Assembly (NCBI GenBank): GCA_012934845.2
Contig: WNNJ02002964.1
Location: forward strand, 1-64,000
Direction of reading: 5' to 3'
DNA: 64,000 nt
From: Pomphorhynchus laevis
Taxonomy: Eukaryota; Acanthocephala; Palaeacanthocephala; Echinorhynchida; Pomphorhynchidae
A program made the translations under genes and the position numbers. The notes beneath the pieces were generated by a model. The model saw only the letters and a list, made by a program, of their open reading frames with translations, did not search any database and was not told the origin of the DNA. Shown one piece after another: positions 22,515 to 35,111 of the stretch (its first letter is position 1; each line of letters begins with the position of its first letter).

Positions 22515-25500
22515 CTAAACAAAAGTGTTTTAAAAGGACAATGCTATTTTAATTTACCTTTGTGAATGTGTAGAATGGTAAAGGCCATGGCTAACAAAAT
22601 AGATTCGCCTTCCATCAGATATACGTCGAAAATTCGAAGAGTAAGTGAAAATGGGACCTGAATGAAATATAACTAGCATTAATCATTAGAGAAATATAGT
22701 AGTTAAAAAAAGAGTTACTTATTAAATTCCATCGAAAATAAGAACTCTTATATTCGAATATAAGATATCTTTAAGAATAATATAAAAAATTGTGTAATTA
22801 ACAATATAAAATAAAATATTATAGAACTATAATGAAAAAATATGAATGAAATAGAACTTACATTAAAGAAATATAACTGAAAATATACTTTTTAAACAAT
22901 TACAGGGAACTATTACCACAATCAGAGAATGCAAATAAATTCAAAATTTAATTTTATTAATTATATTCTTTCAATAATAATTTATTTATTTATTTATTTT
23001 ATAATTTATGTATTTTATAATATAGAACAGGGAAAATATACCAGACAATATGAACACAGTTATGGAAAAAGAAAAATAACACTCTAATAAAAGAAAAAAA
23101 TCAATGAAGCAAGCAATTCAACGAAACTGATCTCGAATAATTAATGAAAAAAAGAGCAATATATTTATAATTTCATTAAAATTATTTTAAATATAATTCT
23201 CTTTATACAACTGATAAAACAATTTATAGGACTTATTAAAGAAGCGAAAATAATGTTAAATATTACATAAATTCCTTTAATAATTTATATTAAATATGCT
23301 TTACGGTTAGATAACTTTGGATGACACTTTGTGTAATATTTACGTTTATATTTAGAATTTAAGTAAGCAAGTAATTATTATAATTATAATAATTAAATTA
23401 TACTTAATATTATAATTATAATATAATTAATACTGATATTATTTAAATTATTTAAATGTTATTACAATACAAAAATTATGCAATAATTAAATTAAGGATA
23501 ATCATTAATATTTAATATTCAAATAAATTATCATATTATTAATATTTTACATGACTAATATTATCTATGACTAATATTGTTATATTAATATTAATTAATA
23601 TTTTTTATAAAACATACTTAATACATTTATTTCGAAGGTAGATTATTTTTCATGTATTTGTAAAGCTTTCCTGAACGATGAGCGTTTCGTATATGGAAAA
23701 CCTTGAAGAATATGCAGAACAAACAACCGTCAATTTATGTACAGATAAAGAACGTTTTGCACACGTGTTTGCATCATGTGCTTTCATAAGCTCGTGATGT
23801 GCCATCTGCTGAACGCTTAAGTTTGCGATATTAAATGAAATACTTTTTTACATTAAAAAATAAATAAAAAAAACAATCGATTCAAAAGATAATGATCGCA
23901 TATAATATCATAAAAGGTTAATAATAACCTATTATGATATATTACTAGCCTATCATAATAGATTATATCATAATAAGCTTAATAATAAAATGCTAATAAA
24001 GAAGCTAAATATTACGAAGAAGCTAATATTATGTATTAACTACGCATTACAGTAAGATTGCATTAGATGACGCTTTGTGTAATATTTACATTTATATTTT
24101 TTGATAAATATTTAGCAAGTAAGCGACGTTAATAAAAAACATACCACGTCAATGAAACAGTTCATAAACCACTTTACAAGGTACATAGTTGACGATATAC
24201 ATAATGACTCCTAAATCTGTCATATGAAGTCAGAACTATTTAAACAAGCATTTACATAAGCAGAAAACCTACCATATGAGTTTTCAGTGACGACAATAAT
24301 TGTGATATTATTTTATTGAAAATCTTCTCAAACCGAACGAATTTCGGAAAACCAGATATAAAAAATCCTAAGAACAAGTAGAAAAAAATAAAAAACACTG
24401 ATATAAACGTTTCGCTGTGAACAGGTAATAACATGTAAGCTGAAATATAAAATACGTAACCTTAATTAATAGAAGGAGATTTACAGAAATAATAAATCTA
24501 TTAGTTTCTAATTTTATTCAAAACATTCTCTACATTCATTTATTAATAAAGGATTTAATTGTTTATTAATGAAATATATTTTTATATTTTAAATATTTTA
24601 ATATCTTAAATATTTTGATAAATCTAAATTATTTATATGTAACAAATATTAAAGAGGAATTCCAATAACTTATCAAATATAATAAAACCTAGGTTCCTGG
24701 GCAGTTTGTTTTCAATATTTAATTAGTGAAATCAATTTTAATTTGACTTGCGCTTGCCTCTGTGTAATAACGTTATTAATAATAAAGTTATCTAATAATT
24801 TATTTACAGAAATAATAAATCTTTGTTTGGTAAATGGTGATGCTTTTTAAAGCAACACAACTGTAGTTATCAATAAATAATAGCAAATTTAGACAGATAA
24901 GTACTTAATCGAAGATGCAAAACAAGATCATTAATATCAGACATATCATTTGGCTAACTAAAAACATTCGAGAATAGCTAATCAGGTAAAAAGACACGAA
25001 ATACCGTATGTACTCTAAATACAACCCGTTGATGTTAACTTTTATGTTATTCTAATGAAACATGTCTTTTTAATGAATTTGTTCCGTTGATCTATCAGAT
25101 AATAACCATCAATTAATAACTTATGTGTCAACTTATATATTTGATTTATACTTCCTTAGAAAATGTCTTATACTTAAAAAAAATGGCGTAACTCATTATT
25201 AGTTGAAGAACGGGTTTTAAAAATGAGCAGTTAGAAATTATTCAACATAATTTTTATAATATTAGGAATACCAGTGAACTTTAATTATTTAGCTTAGATA
25301 TTGAGATAGAAACGTGAAATTCCCAAAAATTTAAAATATTTAAACGATGTAACGCAATGAAGTCAAAAAACAATAAGACAGGTAGATGCCATGTTATATT
25401 ATTGAGAACATTATTATTTCAAAGACGTTCATATTTTATACTAGACGACTCAGTACTTGACGATAGCATTCATCCACCAAATATTCGATTTATTTTTAAT

Positions 25501-28500
25501 AAAAAAAATGTATTTGACTCTCTGATGTTCAGTCAATAATATGTCAACAAATAAGTAAATCTATTTTTATGAATAGACTAATAAGCCCGTTCTAGGATTT
25601 AATTGGGTTAAAACTAAGTGAAGACAAATGTGAGAGATTAATAAGTACACGATAAATTGTATAAAAAATATAAATATATTTATATATTTTATATTTTTTA
25701 TATTCAATTTATATAATATATTTTATATATTATATTTTATACATTTTATATTTACATCAAGTTAAATAAAAATTTTAATTTAAAATAAAAGGCAATTCTA
25801 TGAATTGACTAATAAATAACAGACGATGTATCAAAATAAGGATTAGATGTCATCAAGAGGAACTGTTATCCTATCATGTTTTGCCCCTATTCTTCAATCC
25901 AACAAAGCAACAGGGCCAAAATTCATTATTTGTATTTTAACATGGCAAGTGTCGTTGTGAAATACCTTTTTTATCATAAAAAATACTTTTTTATGATAAA
26001 AAGGGTATCTCAAAAATGTAAAGAATAGCAAAACTTATGTATCAATATTTTGCATCTCTTAACTATTGATTTTAAAATTGACTTGATATTTTCAATCGAA
26101 AGGGGCAATTTATCCCAAAATATGCAAAAATCACATTTAATAAATAAGAGAATTAATCAAATTACAATTATAACGCTCCTATGTTAGTTGCTTACACAAA
26201 ACAAAACAATTTACTTTAAAATCTTTATGTTATATCGTATTTGAAATACTTTTATATTTGAATTATTCAATCCAAATATCGTATAATCAAAATGCTCAAT
26301 TGTATGTTGAATGATAAGTCAAAATTTTATAGAACAAAGTGATTTATTACGACCATTTACAAATGAAGAAATCGTTCAAGTAAAATTTTCATTGTACTTT
26401 TGTACAACGGAAATCATGATAAAAGTATTAAAAATAACATAGGTATAAACAAGTAGAGTAAAAATACCATGCATTCTCCATTTCGATCCAGTAAGAAGCT
26501 GTGAAAGACCCCAAAATACATCCTAAAATGCAATATAATTTGAAAAATGGTAAGTTATCATAAAAGTTTGTTGAAAATTTGATATTTTAAGTTGTAGAAA
26601 ATAATATCCAAGTATCGCTAATGTCGTATTTAAGTTTTGCCCGTCATTAGTCAAAACAATCTAGTAATTAAGCTAATTTGCTATCTTAATTATACAATTC
26701 GAGTATAATTTTTCGAGTGCTCATATTTAACTAAGCTATCGCTTGTCAAAACTAACAAACTCATTCTAAGAATCGTGCAGTAAATATCCAAGTATTGCTT
26801 TTGGATTTCTGTTCTACATTACCCGAAGTTAGATTTAGTTAAAATATTTTTCATAATTTTTATATTTTTATGTTTTTATATAAACACATATAATATATTT
26901 ATATTTATTTTTATATATTTTTATTTTTGTTATGAAGTGACTGATAAATAAGAGACAATGGCTAAGAATGAAGATTAGATGTCATCAGGATGAGCTGATA
27001 TATCAGAATAAGGATGGATATTTGAACCCTATGAGTACATAGCTAGAAAAAGCAATGGCTATTCACTTTATTTTTAACATTGCAATATAATTATATTATA
27101 TTATATTATGTTTATTATTTGGTTTCGGGTTAAAAATATATCTAATCTAAATGATAAAAATATAAAAATGAAAACTTTTTAATGAGGCAAATGCACACAG
27201 ACTGTGGTTTACTAAAAAAAGTAAACCACTTTTTTGTTTACTAATAAACAAAAAAGTTTATTGCAATTTTAGTTATCAAAATTACAATATACAAACAAGG
27301 GGGTAATAAAGTTAAAATAAAAAATTTAAATCAGCTAACTGAGTCTACGTATTTAATATAATTATAAAATAAACAAAACATAATAATGCTAAATCAAAAT
27401 TTAATAATTAAATAATAAAATAAATAATTGTTTTTAGATTTTTTATAATTTAAATCAAGTTAAAATAAAAAATTGAAATTTAAAATAAACGTCATTTTCA
27501 TGAATTTATAATTTAGATTTATTTTTTAAACAGTTATGAACAATCTCCTACTTTGCAACATTCGACTTGTCAGGAGTTTGCTTGATTTTAACTCCTGTCA
27601 GTTTCTAATACAAAGTCAACGGGTTTTTAATATCCACTATTAACTCAGTATTTTTGAATTCAACTATTAAATCAGCTAACTGAGTCTACGTATTTAATAT
27701 AATTATAAAATAAACAAAACATAATAATGCTAAATCAAAATTTAATAATTAAATAATAAAATTAATAATTGTTTTTAGATTTTCTATAATTTAAATCAAG
27801 TTAAAAAAAAATTGAAATTTAAAATAAACGTCATTTTTATGAATCGACTAATAAATAACAGACGTTGTATCAGAATAAGAATTATAGGTCATCAGGAGGA
27901 ACTGCTGTGTTATCAGATAAATAAATAATTAATTAATAAAAGATAAATAATTAATAATTATATAAGATTTAATACAATTAATATCAAGTTAAAATAAAAA
28001 TTTGAAATTTAAAACAAAAATCAATTTTTATGAATTGACTGATAAATAACAGACGATGGATAAGAATAAAGATTATAGGTCATCAGGATAAACTGCTATG
28101 TAATCAGGTTTCGGTTCCTATTCCTCGACCAACATAGCAGCGGGGGGATGTACAACCGGTTTGTTGTTCCTGTGACAATCACTTTGTTAGATTCATTTAG
28201 GATATCTGTCAATAATTGGCTTAATAATCTAATATACATTACAATTTGGCATTAATTTTTACGAAACCAATATAAATTGTAAGCTGGCATAACAACCTTT
28301 TCTCGTTTGGATTAGCATGTGACTTGAATTTATATAAAGTTAAAATAAAAAATTGAAATTCAAAATAAAAATCATTTTTATGAATTGACTAATAAATAAC
28401 AGACGATGTATTAGAATTTGGATTAGAGGTCATCAGGAGGAACTGCTATGTTGTAAGATTTCGGCCCCTATTCCTTAACCCAACATAGTAGCGAGGTCAA

Positions 28501-31500
28501 ATACGTGCTCATGACGTATTTCCTCTGATAACATTTGATTATTTAGTTTATTTATTAATATTGTTTATTATCCGTCCATAAAAAATGTTTGACAAAAATT
28601 GATATTTCCACAAAAATTATTGTAAATTTTCCACAAAAATTGATGAATAAACTGTTTGCGATTTTCCTGAAGATGATAGCAAGAGTTATCAAATATTGCA
28701 ATTTTTTGAAAACTAGTTTCGTCGCTTTTGTAAATTTACAAAACTATAAATAATAAAGGATAGTTTCAATAATTAATTATAAATTTAATATTATTGCACA
28801 TAACTGAATAATTAAATAGTTTTCAAGCAAATTTAAAGTTATTTCTAAGATAGTGTTTGGTCTTTAAAAGCAGTTTTAAAGTCTTTAAATGATCTATAGT
28901 TTTAAATTCCATGAAATTAACCTCTTCTTCTGCCAAGTACATCGTAAATATAGCAGCAAGATTATTCATTCCTTGGCAATAACCAACTTCGGAATTGTAC
29001 GCAGAATACGCTGCCAGAACATTGAACAACATTTGCTGTCTTAATATAATATTCGCTTAATAAATCTGCTTTAAATAGAATTAACAAAAGTACACACTAT
29101 TTGTAGTATTTAGAGAATAAAGACAAACACAATGCAAGAATTAAAATACAATTTCGCTGCATATGAAAAATTAGTAAAATTAAAATGCTTATTAGAATAT
29201 AATACACGGCAGAACCTTTTAATTTTATCTATTAAGGAAAGCTCTCACTATGCTATAACATTTATAATCCGTTTCTTGCTTTCGCAGAGCTCTCAGGACT
29301 TTGTCTAAATGATCACGCCACGATTTTATTTCGAATTAATTAATTTAATTTAGAATTAATTGTATAATTCATTTTATCTCGAGGATGATAATGAATTATT
29401 TTGTAATTGACGAAAATGACACAACATTGGTCTTGTGTTAACGCACTGTGAGCACAAAAATGTAATGGTCTTCCCGAATAGATCAATTGTAAATACATGA
29501 TAATGTTTAGATCGTTAAGAATCATCCAAAATATTTATTTAAAATTCTTTATTTAAAAATAAAATTTTAATTTTATTTTTAAATAAAATTAAAATTTTAA
29601 TTTATTTACCATTTTAATTTTTGTGAAAAATTAAAACTTTCTAAATTTATTTTATTTTATTTAACAGTCTTAAAATGGTTTAAACATTTATTTGTTATTT
29701 TTTTTCGACATTTAAAAAATGTCGAAAACATATGGAAATATGATTGTATTTAATAGTTAATTAACTCCAATCGATCATTTTCTGTAGCTGCTAGGTATGT
29801 ACATCGCAGCCCTTATACTAAACAAAGCAGGACAAAAATATTGGTTTCTTTTTCTATCAATAAAACAAGCAATTTTTATTGCTAAAATAGAAACAGTAGA
29901 TGCTGAAATATAGCGAAAAGATGTATACTTTCACAATAAGGGATATCATCATTGAATTACTCCAGAAATTGTGCTTTCTCTAACATATAATACATTAAAT
30001 AATACTTCTATGATATACTGATATTAAAATTTTATTTCATTTTTTCAAGTGTGTGCTTCATCAATACGGACATTAATTTTAGTATTAATGTTAATGTTAA
30101 TTAATGTTAATTTTAGTTGATGAAGTATAAAAAATACTCAAAAATATTAAAATAAAAAAATATAATATTAAATATAATATATTTTATACTAAGCATAATA
30201 TTAAATAATAATATAAATGTGAAAAATAATATAAAAACTCCTGTTGCGAAAAATAATACGAATATTTTAAAAGCTTGGCAAATTGAATGTTACATAAAAT
30301 ATTAAATTATCTAATTATTCATTATACATGGTACATATTAAGATGCCACTAATTTATTTATCTTGCACATATTCTCTTTTGATTAATAATGAACAAAAAT
30401 ACCATGATGAAGTTGTTATTAAGAGTGCATATAGCAGATGGCAATTTTATATAAATAAGTATTAAACGGAAAGTCATGGTTTAGACCATTTAGAGATACA
30501 AAAAAATACTGTAAATCTCTTAATTTAAAATACCTTTGACAATATCTTTGATAGAAATAGCTATTAAGGCGAAATGTCCGATTAACATCGAGATCAATTT
30601 GCCGGATCTCGGGTGACTTCCATCGTCCACGCTGACGCATTCTCTAAATGACAAAATGTAAGGCGATTGATTAATATTTGTGATAAATAATTACTAGCTA
30701 CCAGATACATTCCCTTGTTAGTAGATTTCAGAATTTGTATATCAAGCAATTTATACCAAACAAGAGACCGTTGACTTTCGGGAATGCCTTTAAATGTTCT
30801 CGGAACAAACTTAAATGCAGAATCAAAATAAATTTTTAATATGATAGTAATAAGTTAAAATATTAAAAGTACTTTCATCTTTCTTGGTGATACAAATAAA
30901 TTGATTTCTAATCAATGAACTTTAGCCAACCCAAAGGAAGAAAGTTATGAGGACAGATGTGCATATATGGGCCTAGAGTAAGTCTGCAACCAAAAGCAGT
31001 GTTTGAGAAACACTGGTCTGGGAAAATAGATTTCTAACTTAGCTAGAAAAGTTATTTCATACAATTTAAAAGCATATGTAATATGTTTACAAACACAACA
31101 TTGAACCTAATTGAGCAAAACGATCAATACAAATACTAGTGTTCATTCGTGGCGTTAACAGACTACCCAACGAATGTTCAACAACCATTTTTGTTCATTT
31201 CAAAAAGTATCAAAAATGTAGCAACAGTTATTATTAAAATTACAATGCCTTAGTTCTTTTATAGTTCTTTATAAATTATTCCCTAGATTAAACTATTCAT
31301 TATAGTTAAAATTATTACATTTTAAATTAAAACTATTATTTAATTTATGAAATATTTTATTAAACAATATTTAATAATTTTATTATGATTTTATTTTTTA
31401 AATATAATATATTGAATTAAATATAAAATTCGTTAATGATCAGATACTTTTGTGAATTTAACTTTTTATAATAAAAGCTTTGACAACAGTGCTTTGTAAC

Positions 31501-34500
31501 CTATGTGTCAAACCACCCACCAGATGGGACGATAGAATGAGTTTTTGTGTATAGTGAATATTCCACTTTACAAAAGAAAATTTAAGATTTTAGTGCAAAT
31601 ATTTTTTCAGACAACATAGTGTAACAAAGACCAATTGTATTTATTTAAATTAAAATATTTATGTAGTATATTATTATATACTATATAATATTATATTATT
31701 ATATTATATAATATATTTATATATTTAATACGTATTTAGTATCCATATTAAATCTAAAAACATTCTTCAAAACCTTCTCTTGATAAGTGTGAATTTTTAG
31801 ATTTTTTAGAAATATTTTGATAAGCGTATATTTTTAGAATTTAATTCTACAAAAGAATTTTTAGAAAACACAAAAGAAATAAATTTTCAGAATATAAATA
31901 CGTACGATTTTAGTATGCTTTATACAAATCTAGATTGGGCAGATATTAAAGATTCATTAGAAAAATTAATTAATCTTATATTGGGAAAAATATATACATA
32001 CATATGTTATAATAACTAAAACGCATACCTAACAAAGATTAAACCATCAAGCAAATATAAATATATGAATAAAATTGAATTAATAGAAGCCTGATTTTGA
32101 TAAATAAAAATTATTTAAAAATTACGACATCTATATTTAGACAAGTAAAAGGTGTTCCAATGGGAGGTAATAGTAGAACAATTATAGCTGACTAATTTTT
32201 AAGCTTTATAGAATATGAATTTGTTCATACCTGTTTAAAAAATAAATCTAAATTATATAAAGATATAAAATGTATATTTCGATACATTGATGATATATGT
32301 GTATTATATAAATCTGCGAACAAATGTATACCAGCGAACAAATGTATTCAGGTAGCCCCATTCTTAATAAAACCAACAATATTAATGATAAATGATGTAT
32401 ACATCTAGATATGAATATTAAATTAACGTCAATTAAAACTATTATCAATTTATATCGTAAAGATGATATATTTAAATTTACAACATATTTTTGTATGAGC
32501 ATTCATGCATACAATATAATAAAAAATATAATACATTAAATAATAAAATTTTAAGAATTGCAACAATATGTAATGATATTGGCTTTCTTCAAAATCATTT
32601 AAATAATTTAATAGATACATATTTTAAACTAGGTTACTATAAAAATAACATCAAGCAGAAAATAGTAAAATATATAAATCAACACAATAATATAAAGAAT
32701 AAATTTAAACTCTTAAGTGGCAAATTTTATGGATGGATAACAAATAATATACTTTGTATTATAATAAGATACAATAAAATCAAAATTAATCAGAGGTATT
32801 ACGTCCTTAACACGTGTTTGGCCACGCGGCTATGTTGGGTAGAGGAGTTAGAGGCCGAAACATAATAATATCTTAATAATAATATATTTTATTATCTAAT
32901 TATAAAATTTGGTTTTGTTATTATTTTTTATTTTTTATTATTTTGAATACGTATACTCAGTTAGCTGATTGGATTTCTAAAATGTGTTTAAAAATTATTT
33001 TAAATTATTTTAAATTTGAAAAGTGAAGATTTATAAAACATCTAAACGTCGCAATCACCTTATGATATTTACGTGCTACGTTATAATTTTTCATCATCTT
33101 GTTCCATTTTCTTTCAGACTTTGATATCTATCAATTAAATAAAGCAGTCAATTAAATGAAGCAAAACAATACTTACTTTTTTTTGGTCTTTTGAAGACAG
33201 CTTAGCGGCAGAGTCATTAATTCTAACAAAAAGAAAAATATAAAATAGTTTAATCATAAATATACAAGCATAGAGTGTTTTAAATACACATGACTCTAAT
33301 TTAATCTATTAACACGGGGTAATCCCACGTGCTAATCGAAACCCGCAATCGAACGGAACTACACTTCTATAGGAAAATGTGAAACGGATATAGCCAACTT
33401 TCTGACTTTGTAAAATAACTAGTAAATGCATTTTTGAAATAGTTTAGAATAAATTGCGAAAAGGCGAAAATATTATTTAAGATGTGAATGTTGTCTAAAA
33501 ATGAGAATTGAATGAACACCGGACTGCAGAAAAACGAACAATCGCGTTTTTTATTAACATTGTTGTTAACCACTCGATTTTAAATTGTAAAATCATAAAT
33601 CTTTACGAAGTCGCAATTGGGACTATTCATGCTCCACGTATTCTGTGAAGCTTTATCAAAAGCTGGTAAAGTTTTATTAAAAAATACACAACTTTGGTCT
33701 AAGATGAAGCGGGCTCACTCTTCATTATTATTTATCATATCGCAAACTTTACAAAAGCAACGCGGATAAGATTTTCGTAATCTCAACCTAGAATATATAT
33801 TGATTTAAATCAAAACAAATATATGATACCAAATGCATTGGCAATAAAATAGTTTTGGATGTAGGAATTCATTCAACTTTGTTTTAAATTATAAATTTTG
33901 ATAGTTGAATACTTGCTAACAATTATTACGAAAGGAAAAAGCTTTTCTTTACTTTTAAGAATACACCATATATTCCGTCGATATATAGAGATAAATACGA
34001 AACAATAAAAATAGAAATGAAAAAAATAAAAACAATAAAACAAACTGAAAGCAGCATACCAGTCAAATGATCGTCAGCTAACAGAAAAAAAACGAAAAAT
34101 TTGAAAACTTAGTACTAAATCAGAAGCTTATGAGATTCAGCAGTGCTTACATATAATTGGCTTAGAGTAGAATTAAGGAATAGTACAATTTAATGTCTTC
34201 AATTTCAATAAGAACAGGTACTACAAAGGATAATAAACTGAAAAATAAATTATTATAATATAATATAATATTTACTGATCAAGAATTTTAGAATTTCAAA
34301 CATTTATATCTTCAGAGCCGTTAGCGTAATATTCAAAATACCGCAATAACTTCGTAAATAGGAGAGAAGTTGTAAATGCTAAAGGCTAAAAGAAAAACCC
34401 GTAAGGCTCTTTCTCTGTATATAAGAAAATGATTTTCCTTAAAGATAATTTAAATAAACCTTTAAAGGATTTTTAAACCCAAATAAGGTATTTTCTTCTC

Positions 34501-35111
34501 AAATAGTAGAAATACTATGAATTTCCGTGTCAAACAATAAATACTTAAAGACTTTCTCCGAAATAGGTGAAAAGGTTATTTTCGTAAAGGTTGTTTCTAA
34601 GAAACTTAAGAAGAATTTTTTCTAAAACGTGTTTCAAGAATCCTTTAAGAGCTTTTCCGTCAAGATTTTAAAATCCTTTAAATATTTAGAAGTCTTAAAT
34701 GGTTATCTTTTAAATGTTTAAAGGTTTAATCTTTCAGAAACCTTTAAATGTTTTACCTTAAAGGTTTTTCTCCGTAAATGAAAAAATGTGAATGTAAGAG
34801 TCTACCAGAAATACCCTTATCATTTCAATCATTTAAATATTCTTAAAACATGGGGTATTTTAAAACAACAACTGAGTATATAGATTCAAAGTTTTCATTT
34901 AAAAGATATTTCATTACATAAAAAATCCATATTTATCAATTTTGCTTGCTGGTATTTCTTTGGACTGATTCGTGTCAACTCCCTAATTTAAAAATACAAA
35001 GGTCAATGATCAATTATGCTGCGAGAATGTTGCAACCTTATCATACAGCGCAATAATCTCACGTCTCTCCCTCTCCAACCTGGCAATAGTACCGTCATCG
35101 TTAATAGACAT
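21673..35111 (-). CDS. RN-tre: RN-tre/USP6NL-like TBC-domain Rab GTPase-activating protein (split gene)
   Basis: Eleven exons with compatible splice phases give one protein that follows metazoan RN-tre/USP6NL almost from end to end. Minus-strand exons: 35,037-35,111; [missing]; 33,177-33,222; 33,059-33,118; 30,702-30,809; 30,534-30,643; 28,922-29,039; 26,468-26,522; 24,273-24,367; 24,145-24,210; 22,558-22,657; 21,673-22,514. Family knowledge: TBC proteins speed GTP hydrolysis on Rab GTPases using an Arg finger (IxxDxxR) and a Gln finger (YxQ); RN-tre acts on Rab5 and related Rabs in endocytosis. Both fingers are present here, as IDLDVNR and YCQ. About 558 codons are accounted for. The exon or exons for the segment equivalent to the WED...TDRYGF part were not found between 33.2 and 35.0 kb. 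The gene could be a recently broken copy, but I see no stop or bad junction in the exons found. Confidence 0.88.
22558..22657 (-). CDS. RN-tre: RN-tre-like exon with [18 protein letters not shown]
   Basis: It encodes [20 protein letters not shown] then [13 protein letters not shown], the P-x-x-LTLR-x-WD...EG block of the TBC domain. Acceptor TTTCATTCAG, donor GTAAAT, ends in phase 1. Confidence 0.92.
24145..24210 (-). CDS. RN-tre: RN-tre-like exon with [10 protein letters not shown]
   Basis: A 66-base exon encoding [20 protein letters not shown] then DV. It is the TBC helix that reads YTMKWFFQCFLDR in vertebrate USP6NL. Acceptor GATTTAG, donor GTATGT, phase 0 at both ends. Confidence 0.88.
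24273..24367 (-). CDS. RN-tre: RN-tre-like exon with [14 protein letters not shown]
   Basis: Acceptor TTCTTAG, donor GTAGGT. The peptide [20 protein letters not shown] then [11 protein letters not shown] matches the family's GFPKL-x-RF...I-x-x-K...LK-x-H segment. Confidence 0.9.
25790..25935 (-). repeat. Penelope-like end-module, single diverged copy
   Basis: On the minus strand it carries TTGTTGGATTGAAGAATAGGGGC, AACAGTTCCTC, TTGATGACATCTAATCC and TTAGTCAATTCAT, the same landmarks as the 8.9-10.5 kb array. It lies in an intron of the TBC gene. Confidence 0.7.
26468..26522 (-). CDS. RN-tre: RN-tre-like exon with [10 protein letters not shown]
   Basis: A 55-base exon encoding [19 protein letters not shown], matching the family's DAFWAL...MHG. 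Acceptor TTTTAG, donor GTATTT. It ends after the first base of a Gly codon, completed by GA in the next exon. It is too short to be seen as an open frame. Confidence 0.9.
26930..28560 (-). repeat. Inverted array of Penelope-like end-modules inside a TBC-gene intron
   Basis: Five partial module copies (about 26,930-27,020; 27,310-27,540; 27,666-27,915; 27,960-28,165; 28,325-28,560) lie in the minus orientation, mirror to the 8.9-10.5 kb array. Each carries AGAGGTCATCAGGA or a close variant on the plus strand. The copies at 28,090-28,140 and 28,440-28,500 keep the CTGCTATGT...ACATAGCAG inverted repeat. Confidence 0.75.
27541..27665 (+). mobile_element. P-family LINE scrap within the module array
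   Basis: It is nearly identical to 41,343-41,467, the end of the P-family fragment at 40.9-41.5 kb. The junction to the adjacent PLE module is the same in both places, so the pair was copied as a unit. Confidence 0.75.
28922..29039 (-). CDS. RN-tre: RN-tre-like exon with the catalytic Gln finger
   Basis: It reads [20 protein letters not shown] then [24 protein letters not shown] holds the catalytic Gln. The donor GTTAAT follows GAAGAAGAG. The preceding exon supplies the split Arg codon. Confidence 0.93.
29040..30533. other. Intron of the TBC gene
   Basis: AT-rich, with simple A/T repeats at 29,550-29,640. A short minus-strand open stretch at about 29,225-29,330 reads [20 protein letters not shown] and looks protein-like. 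It has no recognised partner and may be an old element remnant. Confidence 0.4.
30534..30643 (-). CDS. RN-tre: RN-tre-like exon with the catalytic Arg finger
   Basis: It reads [20 protein letters not shown] then [23 protein letters not shown] is the IxxDxxR motif whose last Arg is catalytic. It ends in the middle of a codon (AG|A), which the next exon completes as Arg. Confidence 0.92.
30702..30809 (-). CDS. RN-tre: RN-tre-like exon, start of TBC domain
   Basis: Thirty-six codons reading [20 protein letters not shown] then LLDIQ...NKGMYL. KGIP-x-x-x-R-x-x-x-W is the first TBC motif. The phase is 0 at both ends; acceptor CATTTAAG, donor GTAGCT. Confidence 0.9.
31840..32990 (+). mobile_element. 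Penelope-like element, longest copy
   Basis: Conceptual frames read in order: [18 protein letters not shown] (about 31,900-31,935), a GVPMGGN-type stretch near 32,150-32,170, a [11 protein letters not shown] region (about 32,277-32,315) carrying the RT catalytic aspartates, [10 protein letters not shown], then [20 protein letters not shown] and KLGYYKN (32,491-32,700). After the RT comes the end-module with GTTTGGCCACGCGGCTATGTTGG (32,816-32,840, cited in part). No GIY-YIG endonuclease follows. It is broken in several places and lies in the sense opposite to the host gene, within its intron. PLE assignment rests on the DFSTLYT, IDD and RIATIC blocks. Confidence 0.78.
33059..33118 (-). CDS. 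RN-tre: RN-tre-like exon with [12 protein letters not shown]
   Basis: Twenty codons between acceptor TATCAAAG and donor GTGATT. The peptide matches the E-R-x-KKW-x-KM block just before the TBC domain. The phase is 0 at both ends. Confidence 0.75.
33177..33222 (-). CDS. RN-tre: RN-tre-like exon with [15 protein letters not shown]
   Basis: It has acceptor TTTTTGTTAG and donor GTAAGTA. It begins one base into a codon and ends in phase 0. It precedes the KKW block, in the place of the linker after the TDRYGF segment in the family. Confidence 0.6.
33223..35036. other. Intron space of the TBC gene, missing exon expected here
   Basis: An exon encoding about 35-40 residues (family pattern WED...TDRYGF) should lie here, start in phase 0 and end in phase 2. 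I found no convincing candidate. Repeated CCTTTAAA/TTTAAAGG motifs crowd 34,430-34,760. Confidence 0.4.
33703..33736 (+). mobile_element. Tail fragment of the tRNA-derived SINE
   Basis: GATGAAGCGGGCTCACTCTTC followed by ATTATTATT matches the 3' end of the SINE at 43,356-43,545 with two differences. Only the last 30 or so bases are present, as in a strongly 5'-truncated copy. Confidence 0.55.
35037..35111 (-). CDS. RN-tre: RN-tre-like exon 1 (start codon)
   Basis: It begins with ATG and reads [20 protein letters not shown] then ALYDK (25 codons), like the ER-x-EI-x-x-YD start of RN-tre. The donor is GTTGCA, weaker than the other donors, so the exon end is the least certain part. Confidence 0.65.

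Noticed and set aside
23640-23790. TBC-gene exon with [14 protein letters not shown] on the minus strand
   Set aside because: It looked like the KWFFQCFLDR helix, but there is an in-frame TGA just before it and the splice phase is wrong. The true exon, with [10 protein letters not shown], is at 24,145-24,210.
33300-33420. Missing RN-tre exon or a tRNA-like sequence
   Set aside because: [10 protein letters not shown] and STWDYP are only chance-level matches, and no box A/B pair is present.
33960-34010. Missing RN-tre exon reading [11 protein letters not shown]
   Set aside because: It has only a weak resemblance to TDRYGFIH, and the phase does not fit the next exon.
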